A stretch of DNA of 5,627 bases. It comes from an uncultured Chryseolinea sp. GTDB taxonomy: Bacteria > Bacteroidota > Bacteroidia > Cytophagales > Cyclobacteriaceae. The stretch is from the NCBI GenBank assembly GCA_946478915.1, contig CAMLER010000375.1:1-5627 (forward strand). Reading direction: 5' to 3'. Both the position numbers and the translations under genes were made by a program. The notes beneath the pieces are model-generated. The model was not told the origin of the DNA. It did no database searches and saw only the letters and a list, made by a program, of their open reading frames with translations. Of this stretch, positions 1-5,627 are shown piece after piece; the stretch's first letter is position 1, and each line of letters starts with the position of its first letter.

Positions 1-48
1 CTTAGCTTAATTTACTACTATCTAACGCGTTGTGACGTGCATTCTGAA

Positions 49-1950
49 ATGAAGCTTCTTTTCGTTGGCTTTTTTTTCTTATGCTTAAATTATTCATGGG
101 CTCAAACCGGGCCGGGTGGCGTGGGCAATGCCGGTAACAACGTTCTTTGGCTCAGTGCCGATAGTGCCGTCTACTCAGATGCGGGTGTGACGCCAGCGGC
201 AAATAGCAACAACGTTGCTCAATGGAACGATCGATCGGGCAACGCAAGGAATGCATCTCATGCAACAGCGGGCGAGCGCCCTAACTATCAAACTGGCGTA
301 TTAAATGGCCTGCCGGTGATACGCTTTAACGCAGCAAACGGCGACCGCCTTCTTTCAACAAATGTCACCGCTGGAAATGCTGCGTCAATTTTTGCGGTGG
401 CATCGTGGGCATCACTTCCGTCTCCAAATCCGGGAATCATTCATGCTGCACCTGGTGGATCTGCTTTTTCGGGCACTACAACCGATAAGGTAATTGGAAT
501 GTGGGTATCCAGCACAGGTGGTAATATGGTATGGGGCAGAGGTGTGCAGTCAAACAATACACAACGCGATATCCCGCAGAATACAGGCACTACAGTAAAT
601 ACATTCTACAGTTTCGCCAATATCTATGATGGCTCCAACATCATCCAATATGTCAATAATACACAAGCTGGAAGCGTGTCGTACAATGGAACATTAAAGT
701 CGTGGTCGGACTTTGGAATTGGACGACAGGCGACAGAAAGCTGGAACGGTGATATTGCAGAGATAATTGCGTATAACGAGTCCGTTAATTCCGCTCAGCG
801 GATAATTATTAACAATTACCTGGCAGCCAAGTACGACCTGTCATTGTCGTCTAACGATGTTTATACTATGGATAATGCGGGCAACGGAAATTTTGATCAT
901 GACGTCGCGGGTATTGGCCGGGTAAACAGCAGCAATATTCACAATGATGCGCAGGGATCTGGAATGGTGCGAATATTCGGTCCTTCAGGTCTTGGTGACA
1001 ATGAATTTTTGATGTGGGGGCACGACAATGGAACGTTAGGCACGGTTAATCGAATAGATGTGTCAGCCAACACCCAGGCACGGCTGATGCGGGTATGGAG
1101 AGTAAGTGAGGTAAATGCTGCAGGAGCCGCTGTCAACGTAGGTAGTTTAGACATTCAGTTCGATCTCTCCAGCCTGGTGCAACCCATCACTGCTTCAGAT
1201 CTCCGGCTTCTCATCGATCATGATGGCGATGGAATTTTCAACGAAGCAGGCACTATCGAAATCGGAGGAGCAATCGCACAGTGTTGCGACAATTATCTTT
1301 TTGAGAACGTACCCGGCGGAAGTCTTTCGAATGGAGATCGATTTACAATCGGTACTATCAATGTCGATCAGACCCCGCTGCCAATCTCGCTTGAATCCTT
1401 TAGTGGCAGGGTTGAAGGAGGTGATGCATATCTCAAGTGGACTACCGTATCAGAATTGAATAATGATTTTTTTACTCTCGAACGCTCCTGGAACGGGAAA
1501 AGCTTTTCGCCTGTGGGCGATATTATAAAAGGCGCGGGAACCACAAAAATTCGGCAGTATTACGAAGTTGTCGACTTATCTGCTCCTTACGGAAAGATAT
1601 ATTATCGGCTGAAACAAACTGACTTCGATGGACAACACTCGTATTCTTCCGTAATAATGTTGGAGAACAAACCCCTTGAGTTAATGTTGGAGGCTATACC
1701 CAATCCGTTGCAGCATGGAAGGGAATTGACACTGCGGATTGTATCCCCGGAGCTAATTGATTTTTCTACTGCTCACATCTCAGCTTACGATCTGTCGGGA
1801 AGGCGTATTAATTTAACAACAAGTGCGGATGATAGCGGACAAATTGTTTTACGTTTAGATCACGACCAGGCTACCGGCATTTATGTAATTTTATTGAGAT
1901 CCACCCAATTGCCAACACCGCTTTTCACGAAAGTTTGTTTGATAAGGTAA
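49..1950 (+). CDS. Secreted LamG-like domain protein with T9SS type A sorting domain
   Basis: This is a 633-residue protein predicted to be exported by Sec and then secreted or anchored at the cell surface by the type IX system. I chose the ATG at 49 over an in-frame GTG at 37 because it places MKLLF directly before a hydrophobic stretch, with likely signal peptidase I cleavage after SWA (about residue 18). Residues about 31-264 look like a LamG/concanavalin jelly roll (NVLWLSADS, VAQWNDRSGN, GLPVIRFN, then GDIAEIIAYN near the end). Residues about 270-440 match the middle domain that commonly follows it in Bacteroidota (FDHDVAGIGR, NEFLMWGHDNG), including an acidic DHDGDGIFNE loop at 390-399 that could bind calcium. 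Residues about 443-540 are a PLPISLESF-type beta-sandwich, and about 543-633 are the Por sorting domain (AIPNP, YDLSGRRI, GIYVILL). No catalytic motif is visible, so adhesion or glycan binding is only inferred. Domain calls come from memory of the families. Confidence 0.92.
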   Translation: MKLLFVGFFFLCLNYSWAQTGPGGVGNAGNNVLWLSADSAVYSDAGVTPAANSNNVAQWNDRSGNARNASHATAGERPNYQTGVLNGLPVIRFNAANGDRLLSTNVTAGNAASIFAVASWASLPSPNPGIIHAAPGGSAFSGTTTDKVIGMWVSSTGGNMVWGRGVQSNNTQRDIPQNTGTTVNTFYSFANIYDGSNIIQYVNNTQAGSVSYNGTLKSWSDFGIGRQATESWNGDIAEIIAYNESVNSAQRIIINNYLAAKYDLSLSSNDVYTMDNAGNGNFDHDVAGIGRVNSSNIHNDAQGSGMVRIFGPSGLGDNEFLMWGHDNGTLGTVNRIDVSANTQARLMRVWRVSEVNAAGAAVNVGSLDIQFDLSSLVQPITASDLRLLIDHDGDGIFNEAGTIEIGGAIAQCCDNYLFENVPGGSLSNGDRFTIGTINVDQTPLPISLESFSGRVEGGDAYLKWTTVSELNNDFFTLERSWNGKSFSPVGDIIKGAGTTKIRQYYEVVDLSAPYGKIYYRLKQTDFDGQHSYSSVIMLENKPLELMLEAIPNPLQHGRELTLRIVSPELIDFSTAHISAYDLSGRRINLTTSADDSGQIVLRLDHDQATGIYVILLRSTQLPTPLFTKVCLIR

Positions 1951-1978
1951 TTGATGTTCGATTTCCACGGTATAAAGA

Positions 1979-2135
1979 TTTTTTGGGCGTGCCCCGGGGT
2001 TGATAGCCTCCGTTGCACTCCGGCAAGCAACCCGGGTCGGGCTATCCGCTACAAGCCGCGCCGCCGTTCTGGTGGTTCGCCGCAGCACAAATTGCAGTGG
2101 CGGCGCGGGCTTTCCGCTGCTATCCCTCACGCGCG
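1979..2135. repeat. GC-rich structured intergenic element with nested inverted repeats
   Basis: This element starts 29 nt after the stop of the secreted protein gene and fills the first half of a 367-bp gap. Its ends can pair (GCGTG at 1987-1991 with CACGC at 2128-2132). Inside are two stems. One is a 9-bp stem with a single bulged G (about 1993-2002 with 2028-2036) that encloses a TTGC/GCAA mini-stem (2013-2016 with 2023-2026). The other is a perfect 10-bp stem (CCGCGCCGCC at 2056-2065 with 2099-2108). Two direct repeats differ at one base: CGGGCTATCCGCT at 2038-2050 and CGGGCTTTCCGCT at 2106-2118. The GGGCGTGCC start, GGGTCGGGCT core and ATCCCTCACGC end recall a dispersed intergenic repeat I associate with Bacteroidota genomes. 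That link is from memory and unverified. It could also act as a 3' UTR structure or transcription attenuator, or be transcribed as an RNA. Open frames crossing it look spurious. Confidence 0.6.
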
Positions 2136-2317
2136 CTATTTCCATATTCTGAATTTCATTTTCTTTGGTGTCGGATTTATCGACGTCCGCAAAGTCAGAG
2201 GCCGTGACTTTATGTTATGTGATATTATTTCTTATATTAGATTTCTCACGTTTTCTGATCGGTATTAGTTGTAAAGAATGTTTCCATCAGTTGGTATGTA
2301 AGATCATTTGGATTCCC
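2136..2317 (+). other. AT-rich leader region before the GRDP-like gene
   Basis: These 182 bp follow the structured element and are clearly more AT-rich than it is. The coding frame of the downstream gene stays open back to a TTG at 2165, but the translation there shows no family similarity and the first in-frame ATG is at 2318. The stretch is therefore best read as promoter and leader. A TAGATTTC at 2238-2245 is one base off the Bacteroidota -7 consensus TAnnTTTG, but no TTTG sits at the expected distance upstream, so I do not assign a promoter. I see no RNA gene or strong hairpin here. Confidence 0.45.
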
Positions 2318-3670
2318 ATGAACACAGAACTCTGGAACAAAATTGTTGACTATGATTTCGATAGCCCGATGCGCGAGTATGGCTTTTCCACTCGGCTCGC
2401 CAATGAAAATTACTGGACTAAGAACTATACCGAAAAAGCAATACTCGAGTATAAAAAATTCATGTACCTCGCCGCAACCTCAGAGATGATGGTTTCGCCG
2501 TCGGAAATCGTTGATGTCGTCTGGCATCAGCATCTCGTTTTTACACAATCGTACAGTGATTTTTGCCGCGTGCTCGGTAAGCAAATTCAACATGTGCCAT
2601 CAACGCATAGCCAAGCCGATGCAGAAAAATTTCAACAAGCAAAGGAGCGAACAAACAACCGATATAGGTCAGTTTTCGGAGAGCAGCCCAGAGAAATCTG
2701 GAGTTATCCCGGTATGTTTGATGGTCTTCAGCTCAAGAAGGCAAAACTGAAGATTCGAGGATTTGTCCTCATCGGAATTTTGGTCTTTGCATTGATGGTG
2801 ACGCCATCTTATTGGTTATTGAGACCGGTTTATGTTCAAATAGGCAATCCGGATTTTATTATTGGTTACATCATCCTGGTTGGACTTGCGATCTCAGGTC
2901 TTCAGCTCTATAGTAGGTACCGCCTTTCACAAATACTCAAACAGATTGATGACAGATCCTTTTTGTTTGATCTGGACCCGATGGAAGTTGTATACCTTAA
3001 AAGCCAAGAGATATCGAATGTAATCAACGGCGTTGTAAATCAGATGGTGCTTAACAAGAAGTTACAGGTCACCACAGGTCATGTGCTGCAGCTTGTAAGG
3101 GGTAGTAAACCAACGACGGTAGCAGAATATACGGTGATGGAAACGATCGAAAGGACTGGTCAAATAGACTATCCGGGGTTGTTAAGAATCTTAGCAGACA
3201 AACCTGTTTTTGTGAACACCATTAAATGCATGGATGCATTTAAAAAATACTTTATCAAATCAGTAAAGTTTAGTCGCTTGTTTTATTTTAATTTCGGTGT
3301 GCTGAGTATTGTGGCGATGTTGGGTTTCATAAGATTGATTACTGGACTGTTTCGACATCGACCTGTGGAACAATTGACAGTGTTTATGATCGTATTATTG
3401 TTCGTATTTATTCTAGGGCTTATCCGTTTGACCAGGTTGATGAGTACACGTATCGTTCCAACTTTTTATCGGGAGAAAATTCAATCTGAAACAGTTCAAG
3501 CCGATTGGGGATGGCAATATTTCTGGTCGGGCACGGCCGTACTTACGCCAGCCTTTGCTCCGCTTGTACTGCATGTAGAAAAAAATGGTGCCGATACAAG
3601 CTCAGGAGGTAATTGCGGATCATCATGCGGAAGCTCCTGCAGCAGTTGTGGCGGATGCGGCGGTGATTAG
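2318..3670 (+). CDS. GRDP-like / TIGR04222-type membrane protein with Cys-rich C-terminal tail
   Basis: This is a 450-residue membrane protein of unknown biochemical role. The start is the first in-frame ATG and gives MNTELWNKIVDYDF, which begins the recognisable domain. Residues about 1-130 resemble the glycine-rich-domain-protein (GRDP-like) N-terminus, with the hallmark EIVDVVWHQHL at 63-73 followed by SYSDFCRVLG and a conserved-looking HVPS. Hydrophobic helices lie at about 148-168, 180-198, 322-343 and 353-371. Between helices 2 and 3, LDPMEVVYLK (219-228) starts a soluble segment matching my memory of the TIGR04222 domain. The last 22 residues are almost only Gly, Ser and Cys, with cysteines at 433, 437, 441, 444 and 447 (CX3CX3CX2CX2C); only two other cysteines (83 and 304) occur. 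Such tails are known in TIGR04222 proteins, but their role is not established. The CPBP gene begins 24 nt downstream, suggesting an operon. Family assignment is fairly firm; function is unknown. Confidence 0.87.
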   Translation: MNTELWNKIVDYDFDSPMREYGFSTRLANENYWTKNYTEKAILEYKKFMYLAATSEMMVSPSEIVDVVWHQHLVFTQSYSDFCRVLGKQIQHVPSTHSQADAEKFQQAKERTNNRYRSVFGEQPREIWSYPGMFDGLQLKKAKLKIRGFVLIGILVFALMVTPSYWLLRPVYVQIGNPDFIIGYIILVGLAISGLQLYSRYRLSQILKQIDDRSFLFDLDPMEVVYLKSQEISNVINGVVNQMVLNKKLQVTTGHVLQLVRGSKPTTVAEYTVMETIERTGQIDYPGLLRILADKPVFVNTIKCMDAFKKYFIKSVKFSRLFYFNFGVLSIVAMLGFIRLITGLFRHRPVEQLTVFMIVLLFVFILGLIRLTRLMSTRIVPTFYREKIQSETVQADWGWQYFWSGTAVLTPAFAPLVLHVEKNGADTSSGGNCGSSCGSSCSSCGGCGGD

Positions 3671-3694
3671 TTACAAAAAGAGTTAACGCTAGCC

Positions 3695-4345
3695 ATGATC
3701 ACCCCTATCATCTCCGGCAGGCGCCGACAGTTTGAGGTCGCCGCCGTCTTTGTTACCGCGCTTGGCAAATTCATCTTCATGGATTGGCTTGAATGGAAGC
3801 TTCCTTTTATCATATTCGCAATTGTCGGGTGGACCATCTACGTGATCCGTCGCGCACAGGTTGCCGCAGGGATTCTGCACTATTGGGGATTCAACAAAGA
3901 AACATTCATCCCTGTATTGCGTATGGTCCTACCGTTCGCCATAGCTTCCATCATGATTCTTTTTTGCATTGGTTTTTACCGGGAAACAATTCAGTTTACC
4001 TGGCATATCATCCCAATACTTATTCTTTATCCAATATGGGGTACCGTGCAACAATTCCTGGTGATCGGACTGGTAGCAGGGAATCTGAATGAACTTAATC
4101 ATGCGCGCCGTAAAGCATCTGTTATCTTTGTCACGGCGCATTTATTTGGTCTGCTTCACTATCCGAATTATTGGCTCATCCTGGGCACATTCGTGTTAGC
4201 ACTATTCTATGGGTACATTTATTTGAGAGCTCGCAACGTTTATGTTATGGGTATTTTGCACGGCTGGCTCGGCGCAATTTTCTTTTATACAGTTGTAGGT
4301 CGCGATCCGTTCGCAGAGGTGTTTGGATGGCTTGTTGCAAGGTAG
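3695..4345 (+). CDS. CPBP (Abi/CAAX-protease-like) intramembrane protein, EE motif replaced by QQ
   Basis: This 216-residue, highly hydrophobic protein has about six to seven membrane helices and the layout of the CPBP family, whose members include Rce1-type intramembrane endopeptidases and bacteriocin immunity proteins. The canonical family has EExxxR, FxxxH and HxxxN/B motifs. The second is clear as F151-GLL-H155, preceded by H149. The third is present in part as H189 in GILHGWLGA. At the first position the sequence reads Q119-Q120 (CAA CAA at 4049-4054) within WGTVQQFLVIGL, with no arginine four residues on. The catalytic glutamates are thus absent. I recall WG-x-x-QQF-type variants among bacterial CPBP proteins, so this may be a subfamily trait and not decay. 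The reading frame is intact. The gene sits 24 nt after the Cys-tailed membrane protein, which makes that protein a candidate substrate or partner. Proteolytic activity is doubtful without the glutamates; a binding or chaperone-like role is possible. Confidence 0.86.
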   Translation: MITPIISGRRRQFEVAAVFVTALGKFIFMDWLEWKLPFIIFAIVGWTIYVIRRAQVAAGILHYWGFNKETFIPVLRMVLPFAIASIMILFCIGFYRETIQFTWHIIPILILYPIWGTVQQFLVIGLVAGNLNELNHARRKASVIFVTAHLFGLLHYPNYWLILGTFVLALFYGYIYLRARNVYVMGILHGWLGAIFFYTVVGRDPFAEVFGWLVAR

Positions 4346-4481
4346 TCAATCGCTTGCCGACGCTTGCAGCTCCGGTTACATCAAATAAGACTACACGTAA
4401 TAACGTTGGAAGGATGGGCAATGATTTTGGCCCGAGTATGTCGTATCTAATTGTTAATTTTCGCGTCAATTGAGTTTTTGT
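4346..4481 (+). other. Intergenic region before the LytTR gene
   Basis: This 136-bp gap separates the CPBP gene from the LytTR gene and is long enough for a promoter. It holds a direct repeat of CGCTTGC at 4351-4357 and 4361-4367, spaced one helical turn start to start. It also holds AACGTTGGA at 4402-4410, which matches eight of nine positions of the LytTR half-site pattern known from AgrA-like regulators, and a short GGGC/GCCC stem at 4416-4433. TCAATTGA at 4466-4473 is a small palindrome next to the start codon. None of these is strong alone. No gene or T-tract terminator is seen. Confidence 0.35.
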
Positions 4482-5369
4482 ATGAAGCGTTTTTTGAGGA
4501 TATGGTGCGAATCTTTTCCTTATTATCTCGGCGATGATAAAAAGAACACCTGGCTGATCGCAGGTCTCAGTGTTTTCATGACCGGTTTTCTAATCGTGCT
4601 ACTCCCCAAGGAATGGATCTGGATCATGAAATTCTCGCTTATCGGGGCGGTTATTTTTGTGGTCTTATATCCCAGCATTGTTTGGGCGCCGAAGCTTTTC
4701 CCAAAAGTTATCGATCCCGACAAGTGGACAATTGGCAAATACATTTCTTATACCATCGTTCAGTTGATCGCAATCGGTATCATCACTTCAGTGCTCACTC
4801 ATGTTTTTGGATTTCACCCGACGCTGTCCTTTTGGACAAATATGAAGTACGCCTTCATCGACATGGTTGTGTATGGCACTGTTTCAGTTGTTCTCTTCAC
4901 TTTTGTTTTGCGGAATGTAATGCTGAAGAATAATCTGAAACGTGCACTTCATGCAAACAAAGAGCTTGAAAGGATTCGGATGGTAAACTCGGTTGAATCA
5001 ATGGACTCTGATCATGAAATAACCATCCAATCGGATACCAGCGAAACTATAAACCTTCGCGTCGAAGACCTTTTATATATTGAAGCTAGTGACAATTACT
5101 CCACTGTTTATTGGAGAGATGAGACAGGAGTAAAGAAAAAGATGCTACGTGCAAATCTTAAAAGTATAGAGTCTCAGTTGGATAGCACAGATGTCGTTCG
5201 GTGCCATCGATCTTTTATGGTAAACATCAATGCGATCAGGCAGGTAGATGGCAACACCAACGGCTACCGACTGTCCATCCTCGATAGTGATTTTATGGTC
5301 CCTGTCTCTCGCGGAAAAGGAAAAGAAGTGATGGAAAGGATCAAGGAAATGGGAAAGCAGCTTGCTTGA
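4482..5369 (+). CDS. Membrane-anchored LytTR family DNA-binding transcriptional regulator
   Basis: This 295-residue protein joins a membrane sensor-like half to a LytTR DNA-binding domain. The ATG at 4482 was preferred over an in-frame TTG at 4470 because it gives a basic, short cytosolic start (MKRFLRIW). Four hydrophobic helices lie at about 23-41, 47-69, 88-109 and 123-143. A charged, probably helical linker follows (about 149-168), and then the LytTR domain at about 180-290. Hallmarks are VEDLLYIEASDNYSTV (194-209), LRANLKSIE (222-230) and VVRCHRSFMVNINAI (238-252), ending in VPVSRGKGKEV. There is no response-regulator receiver domain and no histidine kinase gene in the window. It therefore belongs to the non-phosphorelay membrane LytTR type, in which a membrane signal or partner is thought to control DNA binding. 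It probably binds paired direct repeats near its own or neighbouring promoters. The ligand and targets are unknown. Confidence 0.94.
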   Translation: MKRFLRIWCESFPYYLGDDKKNTWLIAGLSVFMTGFLIVLLPKEWIWIMKFSLIGAVIFVVLYPSIVWAPKLFPKVIDPDKWTIGKYISYTIVQLIAIGIITSVLTHVFGFHPTLSFWTNMKYAFIDMVVYGTVSVVLFTFVLRNVMLKNNLKRALHANKELERIRMVNSVESMDSDHEITIQSDTSETINLRVEDLLYIEASDNYSTVYWRDETGVKKKMLRANLKSIESQLDSTDVVRCHRSFMVNINAIRQVDGNTNGYRLSILDSDFMVPVSRGKGKEVMERIKEMGKQLA

Positions 5370-5410
5370 ACCCGATCTCGCAGATAACCAGGATCTATAT
5401 TTTTACAGGT

Positions 5411-5443
5411 GATCGGTCCCGATAGAAGTTATCGGGATCGGTC
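5411..5443 (+). terminator. Strong hairpin after the LytTR gene, possible transcript end
   Basis: A 14-bp stem (5411-5424 with 5430-5443) has two G-T wobble pairs and encloses a five-base loop GAAGT at 5425-5429. Its core TCCCGATA/TATCGGGA is perfect. It lies 41 nt after the LytTR stop codon, as a terminator or 3'-end stabilising hairpin might. No T-tract follows on the + strand and none is clear on the other strand, so a classical intrinsic terminator is not supported. CCCGATA/TATCGGG palindromes are, to my memory, recurrent intergenic repeats in Bacteroidota, which is the main alternative. Confidence 0.5.
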
Positions 5444-5445
5444 GG

Positions 5446-5476
5446 CTCGATCTGAGGTCTTCGATATTTGATCGAG
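5446..5476. repeat. 7-bp inverted repeat CTCGATC/GATCGAG
   Basis: CTCGATC at 5446-5452 is a perfect inverted copy of GATCGAG at 5470-5476, with a 17-nt spacer. It lies just after the large hairpin and shares the GATC theme. It may be an operator-like site or part of a larger folded RNA; the stem alone is modest. Confidence 0.4.
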
Positions 5477-5482
5477 TGCACA

Positions 5483-5494
5483 GCCGGATCCGGC
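5483..5494. repeat. Perfect 12-bp palindrome GCCGGATCCGGC
   Basis: This is a perfect, gapless GC-rich palindrome in an otherwise mixed non-coding stretch, centred on a GATC. It could be a dimeric protein-binding site or a chance product of the GATC-rich repeat zone. Confidence 0.5.
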
Positions 5495-5554
5495 ACGCTC
5501 GGATAACGGATCGGGCAAAGGTAGTCGGTGAGCTCGAACCAAGTGCGCAACCTC

Positions 5555-5587
5555 AATCTAAACCTCTGAGTATAGCAAATTTAGATT
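5555..5587 (+). repeat. 8-bp inverted repeat AATCTAAA/TTTAGATT
   Basis: AATCTAAA at 5555-5562 pairs perfectly with TTTAGATT at 5580-5587 across a 17-nt loop, and the right arm runs on into TT before GC. The AT-rich stem is weak as a terminator. It could be an operator-like element upstream of whatever gene lies past the window end. Confidence 0.35.
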
Positions 5588-5627
5588 TTGCTTACACGCG
5601 CGCCCACGATTAACGGATAACGACGCT

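Larger units (their letters stand above)
5370..5627. other. Non-coding, GATC-rich, inverted-repeat-rich region
   Basis: No open frame with family features is seen in the last 258 bp on either strand. The region contains eight GATC tetranucleotides between 5374 and 5512 and several inverted repeats, listed separately. It also has a 9-nt direct repeat, CGGATAACG, at 5500-5508 and 5614-5622. This density of short repeats suggests a degenerate dispersed-repeat zone or a structured 3' region of the LytTR transcript. The window ends before any downstream gene is visible. Confidence 0.6.

Noticed and set aside
37..48. GTG start four codons before the ATG of the secreted protein
   Set aside because: The ATG at 49 gives a normal signal peptide with a basic residue right after Met; the GTG only adds HSE in front.
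1891..2145. An 84-codon open frame on the minus strand
   Set aside because: It overlaps the conserved 3' end of the secreted protein gene and the structured element, with no family features. It is most likely a shadow of the repeat.
2238..2245. TAGATTTC as a Bacteroidota -7 promoter element
   Set aside because: It has one mismatch to TAnnTTTG and no TTTG -33 box at the expected spacing upstream.
1951..2268. A 105-codon open frame on the + strand directly after the secreted protein gene
   Set aside because: It runs through the GC-rich inverted-repeat element, so its Arg/Pro/Gly-rich translation follows the repeat composition. No domain is recognised and no start signal supports it.
2165..2317. 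N-terminal extension of the GRDP-like protein from a TTG start
   Set aside because: The extra 51 residues need a rare start codon and show no similarity to the family. The ATG at 2318 begins exactly at the recognisable domain.
4426..4462. TTTG ... TAATTTTC as a promoter for the LytTR gene
   Set aside because: The 25-nt spacing is longer than the usual 19-21 or so and the -7 box has a mismatch, so it is too weak to list.
5595..5603. CACGCGCGC shared with the end of the structured element at 2128-2136, suggesting a second copy
   Set aside because: Only nine bases match and none of the stems or direct repeats of the element are present around it.

Overview
This 5.6 kb window looks like chromosomal DNA of a Bacteroidota bacterium, most likely of the Cytophagales/Chitinophagales type. 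The evidence is a secreted protein with a type IX secretion (T9SS, Por) C-terminal sorting domain, a membrane-anchored LytTR regulator, moderate GC and the lack of clear Shine-Dalgarno sequences. The exact genus cannot be named from the sequence. All four genes lie on the + strand.

Layout: (1) 49-1950 is a secreted, surface-targeted protein with a signal peptide, a LamG-like jelly-roll domain, a middle domain typical of this protein type, and a T9SS type A sorting domain. (2) 1951-2317 is a 367-bp gap without a credible gene. Its first half is a GC-rich, highly structured element (about 1979-2135) with nested inverted repeats and two near-identical 13-nt direct repeats. It resembles a dispersed intergenic repeat of Bacteroidota. 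(3) 2318-3670 is a four-helix membrane protein with an N-terminal GRDP-like cytosolic domain, a TIGR04222-like core and a five-cysteine Gly/Ser/Cys tail. (4) 3695-4345, 24 nt downstream, is a CPBP (Abi/CAAX-protease-like) membrane protein whose usual EE motif reads QQ. (5) 4482-5369 is a LytTR DNA-binding regulator fused to four membrane helices. (6) 5370-5627 is non-coding. It holds a 14-bp stem hairpin, other inverted repeats, a perfect 12-bp palindrome and eight GATC sites in 139 bp.

Genes 2 and 3 are probably co-transcribed. The LytTR gene follows after 136 bp and could be a separate unit. A speculative reading of genes 2-4 is a membrane module: a Cys-tailed membrane protein, a membrane protease-like partner that processes or binds it, and a membrane-bound regulator. 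The sequence shows only adjacency and shared membrane location. The secreted protein at the left is probably unrelated, since the structured repeat separates it from the rest.
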